Shown here: positions 46,576 to 55,791 of the stretch, one piece after another
Layout of the letters: the number at the start of each line of letters is the position of its first letter
Numbering within the stretch: position 1 is the first letter of the stretch
Origin: Paraconiothyrium sp. Pb-2020
Lineage: Eukaryota > Ascomycota > Dothideomycetes > Pleosporales > Didymosphaeriaceae
NCBI GenBank assembly: GCA_022419385.1
Contig: JAJUBI010000008.1
Span: forward strand, 1,798,001-1,862,000
Direction of reading: 5' to 3'
DNA: 64,000 nt
Notes under the pieces: generated by a model
Told to the model about the DNA's origin: nothing
The model's database searches: none
The model's input: only the letters and a program-made list of their open reading frames with translations
Position numbers and translations under genes: made by a program

Positions 46576-48202
46576 TCAAGACTTCTTCTCGTCAAGCTCA
46601 ACTTGCTGCAGCGTCACCGACGCCGCATCGCCTACGTCAATATCGACAATCTTGCCCTTTTTGATAGCCTCCAGATCCGGCGCATCAGAATGCTTCTCAC
46701 CATCAAATATCTTATCAACCTCTTCCAACGTGAGGCCACGGGTCTCAACCCAGAACACGAGCACGAAAAGTACCATCAAGATATCGACCGAGGCGTTGAT
46801 GATGTAGACCTTCCATCCAATCGCCTCGAGCCCTAACGGAACGACCAAAGTGACAAACAAGCCGCAAAGCTTAGTAGTGAAGGTATAGATACCCATACCC
46901 ACTGCACGGATGTCGAAAGAAAGCACCTCGGGTGGGTACAGCACTGTCAAGGGTGTGATACCCCACGCATATGTTGCGTTGTAGAGGAATATCATAGCGA
47001 TGGTACCATAAACGCCGGGTGCGTACCCAGACGTGCCGTATCTGGCGGTCAACCCGGCGAGGGCGTACAGGGTGATCAGTCCGGCGGTAAGCGACGACGC
47101 ACACAATGTCTTGCGACCTAGCTTGTCCGCAAAGCACGATGCAGTAACGGCAACCACCAACGTCCACGAAGTAAGGATGACGTTGATCTGCAACTGGGTC
47201 GTCGGATCCTTGATACCAGCACTAGACAGCATGTCGCCGAAGTAGAAGATGACAATGTTCGTGCCCGGCAGCATGACCATGATTGAGAAAGTTGATGTAA
47301 TGAGAAGACGCCTACGGTTAGCAGGCTGCGCCAACGCTTTCCAAACGGACAATTCGCGCTCCCTCTCCCAGCGAAGTGTGTCTTCGATCTCTTTGAATTG
47401 GACTTGCACAATAGGCGAGGCAACATCGCCGCCTGTGTTAGCGATGGCGAGAATTTCCAGAGCTTCTTCATGCCTGCCGCGGCTGATCAACCAACGTGGG
47501 GACTCTGGGACGAATAGTAAGATAATCATGCAACAGACCGAAGGGCCAGCTTGAAGCAGAGAAGGGATGCGCCATGCCCAGGTCGATGACATATTTTCGG
47601 TCTGCGTCGCGTGAGTATCTGTCCCTTTCGAAGCACGGGAACGCTTACACCATAGCAGCCCCCACTGGCAATAAGTGTGCCTACACCCCAGAAAGCATAA
47701 TACAAACCCAACGCGAAGCCTCTCCATTGCACAGGTGCTGTCTCGGCTACCAAGGTCGGTGTCGATACCTGCGCAAGACCTAGTCCGAAACCCACGATAA
47801 AGCGCCCTGCAATGAACATGCCAATATTTTGAGCAGCGCCTTGAATGATGCCTCCAATCATGGTGATGACTGCAGACCAGAAGATGCATTCTTTGCGCCC
47901 TCGCCAATCGACCAGTGAACCGGCGAAAAGAGACATCAGTGCGCCGCCCATATAGCTGATAGCAGTATTCAGTGACGTCGTCGTTGTGGTAAGAGTGAAG
48001 TAATTGCTATATGAAGGCATCACATTGAGTGACCCCATGAGCGAAGAGTCGAATCCGACCAGCTGAAAATGTATAAGCCACAAAACTCTCCGAAGGGTCG
48101 CATGATACTCACCACTGAGACAATCGCCGAGGTCGCAATAATACATGCTAGCAGTACCTTCTGATTGCGAGGCACTAGCCTTGAAATATTGCCTTCAGCC
48201 AT
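46576..48202 (-). CDS. hxnZ: MFS sugar-porter family transporter, HxnZ-like
   Basis: Three exons on the minus strand: 48113-48202, 47649-48062 and 46576-47601, giving 509 residues. Intron phases are all zero. Sugar-porter signatures are visible: VDWRGRKECIFW after segment 2, GRFIVGFGLG, PESPRWLISRGR at the end of segment 6, FADKLGRKTL in the second half and the exit motif VETRGLTLEEVDKIFDG. The family usually carries hexoses, but related fungal porters carry quinate, lactose or other solutes. In A. nidulans, one hxn transporter (HxnZ) is of the general MFS type. The divergent pairing with the hxnY-like dioxygenase is the main reason for this assignment, so the symbol is tentative. Confidence 0.72.
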
Positions 48203-48915
48203 ATTGAACACAATCTGATACGATGCGAAGAGCAATGAGATTCGACACTTTGGTGAGGAAGAGATGGGCGTGATGAAGGACTTTCTAGACTTCAAGATCG
48301 CTTCCCTACCTTACCAGAACCCTGTGCCCTGCCAATGCAGGGGCGACTACTAACTTGGCTCGCGCTATCATATGGATAGCGTCGTAGCAGTTTATCGTTC
48401 GGATAAGATTCTTCCTGTCGTGCGGTGCGGCTCCACGAGGAAGGTGCCTATGATGGTTGTTGATCCGGGTCGGAAGCTGTGTCTTGTCCTGCATAATCGA
48501 GCCGCCTATCGGCGTTGGCGTTGGACCTCTTACAGCGACGGAAATTGATGATGCGAACACTATGGGATGTACAATTACAACATCACGTGTATTGGAGATG
48601 GATGGATCCATCCCAAATAGAAAAATGGGGGATTAGCGTGAAACCGGTGCGGGGACCTCCAGCCTCGCTGTGGTCGAACCGGGTCCCACTTCTGGTGGCA
48701 AGCATCAACCAGCTCGCATAGCTTTCAGGGAAGTTATTTACCGGCATACTACTCAACTTTCTGACAGATAACATATCAGAGCGAGATATCGCACTCGCTT
48801 TGCCGAGCTTTTTATCCCCACGATCGGAGGCTTAGCAGCCAGGTTTGAGACTTTGAAATCCAACCGCCAGTAATAATCCTACTTACGTTTTTGTCGCCGT
48901 AGAGTCGCCGCGAAA
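48203..48915. promoter_or_regulatory. Divergent hxnZ-hxnY promoter with GATA palindromes
   Basis: About 710 bp shared upstream region. A perfect inverted repeat lies at 48363-48381: cgctatc, a 5-nt centre, then gatagcg, so two GATA sites face each other. A second inverted GATA pair, gataacatatc, is at 48767-48777. Paired GATA sites suit the nitrogen regulator AreA; use by the pathway regulator is also possible. The sequence pattern is direct; the function is inferred. Confidence 0.5.
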
Positions 48916-49918
48916 ATGGCCGAGGCTGCAGACATTGCCGTCGTTTCCTTTGATCGCTTCATAAATGGCAGTGACACGGACAGGCAAGCGGTAGCCAAAG
49001 AAGTCTACGACGCATTCAGCAGTGTGGGATGGATATACATATCCGACCATGGCATCCCACAGTCACGTGTAGACGAAGTATTTGGGCTCGTACGCGCTCC
49101 ATCAATACCAACCCGAGTATACAAACACTTACGTTGACTAGGCCAAGTCTTTCTTTGACCTTTCCCTTCAACAGAAGCTCGCATGGCGCCTCAAGGACGC
49201 GGAAGTGAATCAAGGCTATACCGCTGACGGGGACGAAGCGAATGGCGGCATCGACCACAAGGAGTGCTACGAGCACCGTCGCTTTGCCAACCCTCAATCC
49301 CCGTCGTCGAACGAACTACCAGGCTTCAAAGAAACACTCGACGACTTCTACGGCCAGTGCCTGATTCTTGCGTTGAACGTGCTCAAATGTCTCGCCATGG
49401 CCATGGACCTGGGCGACAACTTCTTCGACAACATCACGCGAAGAGCAGACCCGCAGCTACGCCTAATCCACTACCCATCCATCGAGCGTAAGATTCTAGA
49501 GCAAGAAGGCCACGCGAGGATCATCCCCCACACAGACTTCGGCCTCTGCACGTTGCTCTTCCAAGACGATGTAGGCGGTCTCGAAGTCGATCCCTTCCAC
49601 ACTGGCGACTTCAAGCCTGCGATTCCAAAGCGGGGCACCGTGCTCATCAACATTGCGGATCTTTTGCAGCGGTTGACGAACGATCGGTGTCGCAGTACGA
49701 TTCACCGGGTCGTTAGCCCCAGTGTTGCTGGTGACATTCTTCCCTCGCGATACTCAATTCCATTCTTTATTCACCCTGATCCGGATGTGTTGATTGATCC
49801 GATTGTAAAGGATGAGGGTGAGGTGAAGAGGTATGAGGCTGTTAATGCAGGAGAGTGGAGGGTTTGGAATACGAAGAAGAATTACACGACGTTGAAGGAA
49901 GGCGTTGCTGCGGCATAA
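48916..49918 (+). CDS. hxnY: 2-oxoglutarate/Fe(II) dioxygenase, HxnY-like
   Basis: Two exons, 48916-49089 and 49142-49918, with a 52-nt intron in phase 0, give 316 residues. The N-terminal DIOX_N half reads VVSFDRFINGSDTDRQAVAK and FSSVGWIYISDHGIP. The catalytic triad is in RIIPHTDFGLCTLLFQDD (His, Asp) and RSTIHRVVSP (His); the 2OG-binding Arg-x-Ser is RYS in SRYSIPFF. In A. nidulans the hxn regulon contains one such dioxygenase, HxnY, whose exact step is less certain than that of the other enzymes. The shared promoter with a transporter gene, at the end of the other hxn-like genes, supports membership. The ordinary alternative is an unrelated secondary-metabolism oxygenase. Confidence 0.82.
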
Positions 49919-50113
49919 TATGCGCACACTTGTACCCAGTCAGAATCAAAATTGTACCCTACAACGCTTTGGAAGCCTAGAAGCTCAGACAGATTAGCAT
50001 ATCTCATGGTCATGACGGTCGTCCCACGATCGAGTGATACAAGTGTAATTGGTCTTGTAATTCCATAGTTATCTTTTGCTTTTCTTGGCTGAAGGTTCAA
50101 CCCAAGCTGCCGC

Positions 50114-51782
50114 TTAAGTTCCAGCCCCAGCAATCCGCTTCTTCCCTTCCTGCTCAAGCCTCCAACTCATACCGTTTCTCATGATCCAGAAGACTACACT
50201 TATCAAAACAGCATATACCAACCCTAGTAATGTGAACGCCCAGCCCGGATTCATCGCATGGCACATGGGAATGATCGCCGCACAACCGGCTGCGCTCATC
50301 AAGCATCGTACAAAGTTGATGGCCGCGGTTGCAGTAGCCGCCTGGTGCCGATGAAGATCGATCAGCAGCGTGTTTGTCTGGTTGAAGGCCGTGGAGGTTC
50401 CAAAGCCCATAAAGAAAAGGGCTATCTCTGGGCCTGCAATATGCGTCCTGTACTTCACCATCCATCCAAATGCGATCAACGCGGCTGTTCCAATCATATG
50501 CCCAGGTGCCGCAACTTGTAGTCGCACTTTCTCTATTGGAAAGTTTCGAAGATCTTGCTGTTTGCCTTTGGTGATTGTCAGGTTGTTCAGTGATGCGTGG
50601 CGTCTGAAGTTCCAGTCTACGACGTGACCCATGGTCAACGACGAGACTAAGCAGCCTGTTCCCACGGCTATGTAACACAGACCGATCTTGAGTTCGTCTA
50701 AGCCATATGCATCCTTGAATAAATCTGGGAGGGCGGCTGAAACCACCATCATCCCAGTAAAGAAGAACCCATTGTAGAGAAGAAGGATGCACGACTCTTT
50801 CTCGCCTAGAATGCGAAGGGTCTTGAGTGGATTTGGAAACGTGAATTTGCGTTTCTCGTGTGGCGATCGCTGCTCTCCGCTAGACACGGACTCTCGTCGT
50901 TCTTTCTGTTCCTGCAGGTAGCTGAAGAAAGACCGATTGACGCCGGTTGGAGGAATTGATCCGTTACCCACCACAGCGCGACATGTCTCGGGAAAGAAGA
51001 AGACGAATATCACGAGCAGGACGCCAGCGAAGATGGCCAGAAACCAGAAAATGCTCCGCCATCCTAGATACTGAGCAAGAATGCCCCCTGTAGCAGAATG
51101 ACACATCAGATCATGCAAGCTTCACTTATAGACCATGAACATACCGATAGTCGGGCCAAAAGCTGGGCCAAACAGTATACCTGCGGTAGCATAGCCCATG
51201 TATTTGCCTCGCTCTGCCGAAGTCGATATATCAGCCACCACTGCGATTGACAGCGCTATGGCAGCACTGCACCCAAAGGCCTGCACACAGCGTAACACAA
51301 GTAGCGCTGCAAAATTGGTTTGGAGAGCCAATCCAATATTCGCCCCAATGAAGATGATAAAACATATTATGAAGGAGAGCCTACGGCCACTCCCATCCGA
51401 CATGCCAGCGATAATGGCGGGAGCAATGGCTTGGGCGATCTATTCGTGTTAGTTTGTAATGATCAAGGTCCTTAGCTAGAAAAGCTACCATATAAGTCGT
51501 GATTGCCACATTCGTCATCGTGGGCGTTACGTGCAGCACGTCAGAGAGGACGTTCAACACTGGGTAGAACAGCGTTGCGCCGAAGGGTGATATCAACGCC
51601 GACACGCTCACAAGGAAGATAATCCATATCTTCATCCGGGGGGTGAATATCGAATAAGGCGGGCCTGAGACTTGTCGTTGCAACGCGACCTCCTCTGAGC
51701 CTTTCTCGACATCTTTGGTGACAGCGTCCAGTTTCTGTCCTTTTTCCGGATTGTCCAGTGAAGTCTTTACCGGTGTCCCCAT
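50114..51782 (-). CDS. MFS drug:H+ antiporter-type transporter
   Basis: Three exons on the minus strand: 51489-51782, 51145-51439 and 50114-51087, giving 520 residues. A charged N-terminus of about 50 residues precedes IWIIFLVSVSALISPFGATL, the usual first segment of DHA1-type antiporters. The signature between segments 2 and 3 is MSDGSGRRLSF, and segment 5 carries GYATAGILFGPAFGPTIGG, the antiporter motif C. Twelve segments can be traced. These proteins export drugs, polyamines or metabolites. The gene is convergent with the hxnY-like gene and could serve the same cluster as an exporter of pathway intermediates, but nothing in the sequence proves that. Confidence 0.82.
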
Positions 51783-52405
51783 GCTTCACTGTTGCGCTCA
51801 GGAAAGAACGCGAGGAGAACCGAGAACCCGTTTATGCGTTGAGGGCAGGCATCTGTTTATCTCATTGACGGACTGTGTCTAGTGACCACTTTTAGGCCCA
51901 AAAGGTGATGGTGTGGTTGGACCAGTCCGCATTGCCGATATATCCGTTCGTTTGCGTGTGGGTGATTGCATCCGCAACCGCGTATCTACTAGAGTGTAAT
52001 GCGGGGACCGGAAAAGCGCAGATTCATGGTTTCATACGAAGTTCACAGTGGAAGTTTGGTCAGAAGGCAGCCAGGCTATTCAACAGAAGACGGCGGAACG
52101 TTGAAGCAGCCACTCGTTCTGCTTTGTTATTCCCGAATAAAAATGACGAGTGTTTTGCCGAAGTCGCAGATGTTTTATTGTACGTCACCATACCGGAAAA
52201 GGAAGCTCCATCATCAGTAACCGCGCCGCATCACCTTCTCTCTATCCAAACGAAAGACATGCGGGGAGTGGAACTTGCGCAAGTCTGTCATCGATTTGCA
52301 GCTAATTCGTTCGTGCCGTTGGTGATCCGCGGACAATATTCGAGGCTATCGGAGTATATGTACGCACTGCATGTGCTCCGGTACAACTCCGACACCAATG
52401 TCACC
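51783..52405. other. Intergenic; unsupported long plus-strand frame
   Basis: This is the promoter of the MFS gene and the 3' side of the amidotransferase gene. A 231-codon plus-strand frame starts at 51908 and runs to 52603, overlapping the amidotransferase 3' end on the opposite strand. It has no recognised domain, so it is not called as a gene. Confidence 0.4.
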
Positions 52406-53359
52406 TCACCGCGCTTTATCGTCGTCACCATGGAAAAACCTCAGGACAGCTTTGGCGACCAAAAGTCCATCGTGCATCCACTCCGCCCTCTCTCGCGCTT
52501 CTTCAGCATCGCTCTTTTCAACGGCACCACTCTCAACCCTCATTTCGAGCTGTCTTTTGACCATCTTGTCATCGAACTCCATATGTCCTTGGGTCGTGAA
52601 TAGTCTTTTGGGGATGTACACTCCTTGCACGCCCGTATGGTCACTGGTCCCCCAAACGTGCACATCTGTGTCCGGGTCCAGTAATTCTGTTTTGGAAGGC
52701 GAGGGGGGATCCACTACAAGGTCGATATGCATCTGATGCAGACGGATGTGTTTTTCGGACGGAGGAAGTCTAAAGAGCCAACGTCCGACATCACTAAGTG
52801 CGACCTTGGTGTGCGAGAGTTCCCACTCGCCATTTTCTTCCGGTTCGACAGTTGAGCCTAGAGCGCGACACAGTATTTGATGACCAAAACAGATTCCGGT
52901 AAACTTGATGTCCGGTCGATGTATCCACAAATCTAGCGGTGTCAGCTTTCACCACGATTAACCGCGCCGATACATACGCTTGATTAAGTTCAGAAGCTTC
53001 AATACCCACGCGTCATCGCTATGCGCATCGTATACACTCCCAGTGATCAGAATCGCGTGGGTCTCATCGGTGATTTCCGAAGGATCTGGTATCCTGCCTC
53101 CTCGTGGCTCGACCGCATAGTGTATGATGGTCTCGATGGCGAGCTTTGGGTCATGTTGTTCCCCTGCATCTACGAGCAAATCATTCAGCACTTCACCGAA
53201 GGACCCTCGCTCATCCTGAGTATCGGGATGGGGATCATCTGTCTGTTATGGATTTAGTGGGTATGACTCTTCCTGTCGTGGGTTTCATACCTCGAGAACC
53301 AGCATGCGAACTTTGTCAGGGTGCTCTGACGCAATCACCCGCGCCTCTGCTGGTGCCAT
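52406..53359 (-). CDS. Class I glutamine amidotransferase-like protein (GMP synthase-like)
   Basis: Three exons on the minus strand: 53291-53359, 52978-53242 and 52406-52932, giving 286 residues from the ATG at 53359. An upstream in-frame ATG at 53512 would add 51 residues (MLRRVRLPSALLQLQ), and the normal family start is nearer MLVLETDDPHPD. The nucleophile elbow is TGICFGHQILCRALG, with Cys flanked by Gly. The oxyanion strand is AILITGSVYDAH. Family members transfer or release ammonia from glutamine; stand-alone fungal ones include gamma-glutamyl peptide hydrolases of the GGP type. The catalytic His is plausibly in MHIDLVVDPP or HMEFDD. It is not a known hxn gene, though it could handle glutaramate- or glutamine-like products. 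Confidence 0.78.
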
Positions 53360-54270
53360 TTTTGCTGCGAACGAGGAGATTCCGGCTTGAGAGGGCTTTG
53401 GCTGCGTAACTTCACGTATACGAGTTGAAGAAGGGAAGAATGCTATGCCAAATTTTGAGGGTATGTGTTGGAGCTGTAGCAGGGCTGAGGGAAGGCGAAC
53501 GCGGCGTAACATAAGTACGGCTAAGGAACGACGATTTCACATCTTGCTACTTGGCGCAGGCGACGATTACTTTCCTTGAAGCTGAAATTTCATATTTCTT
53601 GACGTAGGGCCAAGCACTTGGATGGTTGTGTTGCCCTTAGCAGTGGGTCTAATAACGTAATAGACCAAAGTCTTATAGCGGACCAAGAGGCTCGGGAATT
53701 GAATAGCTTGCCATAAACGAGCACCTTTGGCTAGAAGAGACCCACAATAGCTACTTATGATGCCGCGGACCATTAGGGAGATGATGATGGTTTGAAGACG
53801 TATATTTAGATAAGGTACCTTAGGCTGGGCGATATGGATGTGACCGCTTGCGGAACGCTGGCTACAATGACTGGAACGAGGAAAATGAACAACTTTGTCT
53901 ATTCAGAGTATTGCAGCTCATCAGTCTGGTCTTAACATGCATTCTAGTAGTCCATGGATCCGAGCGTACGGATTCCTCGGGTAGGGTTGTACAATGTCGT
54001 AGCAAACCGCCGGGCGACGCGTGTTGAGCGTGGCGTAACTTCCAGAACAGATGCGCATTTGTCAGTCTGGCACCCTCCAATACTTTCGCACAACCAGTTC
54101 CCTAATGACACTGACAACACTTGGCAAAGAAGAACGGAATTGACGAGTACAAGAAAGTAAGTTCGCGGCGTCTCACTGAGAATGTTACGAACTGACAATC
54201 TACCAGCAAATCATGGGTTCTTCCCCCTAAACATTCTCTTTTCCTCCCCCTCGATGCACAGCCAAGCTCT
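53360..54270. other. Intergenic, no gene recognised
   Basis: About 900 bp between two minus-strand genes. Only short frames without recognisable content are present, apart from the possible N-terminal extension of the amidotransferase up to 53512. Confidence 0.45.
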
Positions 54271-55478
54271 TCACGCGCTGGTGCTGTCGTGCCAAACTCT
54301 AGCAAGGAAATTCTCAATAGGAGTAAATCGATATTCGGGAAACAACTGATTGATCTCATCCGATCCTTCCCAAGCCCCCTTGGCGGTGCTCAGCAACATG
54401 CCAATGGTGACCTGTTTCAACATCTGCTCTGCCGCTTCTGCAGAGACAGCCTTGTGAGGCACTTCCAAGCCCCAGGACGATGTCATAATATCTTTCTCAA
54501 GGTCCTCTAATTTGACCTTCTCTACAGCGAATGGACGGTCTATCGTAGCGTTAGCTCCGCTGAAAGCCTAGGGGGGACGTTTCTCATGCCTCGAACTCTC
54601 TCTCCAACCTCAATAATCTGCTTCACCGTGACTTTATTCCCTTGTATCCCACCAACCTCGGGCCATTCGCCTTCGTACTCGATTGTCTTCGCGACACTGG
54701 TGGCGAAATCGGTCACTGTTGTCAATGTAATAACAGCACTTTCGTATCCGTCGACGGTTATGGCACGGCTGTTCTGAAAGTCGAAAACTGTTCCGAGAGG
54801 ATTGAGATGTTTGCTAGTCTTGTGTGGGAATGCCAAATAGTCCAGAAATAGACCTGGCTGGAAGAGACAGTATTCAAGAACCTGGTTGCATTGTTAGCGC
54901 TGACCACCGCTACAGTAGCCAAAATTTCCTTACCTTGCGAGGTTCATTCAATTCCTTGAGGTACTTTCGTACTTTCTCTTTCCCTTCCCACCACGGCATG
55001 TGTATCGTTCCGGCGCTAGTCGACAGTCAGCTTCTATTTGAGAAACTTCAAAGCCCTTGTTGCTAACCTTCCGTACTCACTGGGGGCGAAACGCTTCACT
55101 CCAGCTAGTACAGCCGCATCAATGAGGTTTTTCTGGGACTGCTGATCGACGTCTAAGAGGACTTGAATGAAAGACAGTACGGTATGCACCCCACGCAAAG
55201 CATTGACCAGATCGTCCTTGTCGTTATAGTCCACCACACGCTGCATGACGCTGATTCCAACATTCTCCTTGGGAGCCTAGGCATGTATCAGCGACGCAAA
55301 GCCCAAATGTAAGTTACGTTACTCACGCTCCGAGATAGAAGGATGATTTCATGCTTATTTGTTGCAACAAGTGCGTCGAGGACTTCTTGCGCGACCTCTA
55401 AATAAAATCAGCCCAGATCTCGTACATTTGGATATATGACATACGGCCACTACCTCCAGCTATGGCGATTGTTACCAT
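54271..55478 (-). CDS. NmrA-like NAD(P)-binding protein with a GC-AG intron
   Basis: Six exons on the minus strand: 55445-55478, 55327-55397, 55068-55276, 54934-55015, 54590-54881 and 54271-54539, giving 318 residues. MVTIAIAGGSG opens the Rossmann fold; GVHTVLSFIQ, LIDAAVLAGVKRFAPSEYG and IHMPWWEGKEKV follow as in isoflavone reductase and NmrA-type proteins. Such proteins are either reductases of aromatic or phenolic compounds or redox sensors bound to GATA factors. The last intron (54540-54589) has a gc donor (gcatga) instead of gt, with a perfect GCTAACG branch and a tag acceptor. Without it, the frame closes within 20 codons and the conserved C-terminus is lost. The gene is divergent from a Zn2Cys6 regulator, so the pair may be co-regulated. 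Confidence 0.84.
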
Positions 55479-55791
55479 ATCTCGTTCCGCTCAAACAATT
55501 GGAGAGTGTTTCTATAGCAACTTGATGTGACCAGAACGCACAAGATTGTTTCGGTTACTCTGCGGACGTGGCGACTTAAAATACACTTGGAAGACCTAAG
55601 TCTTATTGCAAGTTGCTTCCACCGCGGCGAACCTGAGGAAGGGAACGATGTGGTGCTGTCCGAATATGGTTAGCCTAGAATTGGCTTCCGCCGCGGCGGA
55701 AGAAACGGACCCCTCGTCTTCCCAACAAAGGCACCATTCCATCTCACACCAGGCTAGATACGAGCTTTGACACCAGTACAACTGAGATCCC
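55479..55791. promoter_or_regulatory. Divergent promoter, NmrA-like gene and Zn2Cys6 regulator
   Basis: A 313-bp shared upstream region. No clear binding site for a zinc cluster protein (CGG inverted or direct pairs) was confirmed, but the words accgcggcg (near 55620) and gccgcggcgg (near 55690) carry such triplets. Confidence 0.35.

Noticed and set aside
51908..52603. 231-codon plus-strand frame as a real gene
   Set aside because: No recognisable domain, and it overlaps the conserved C-terminus of the amidotransferase on the other strand. Kept only as a low-interest finding.
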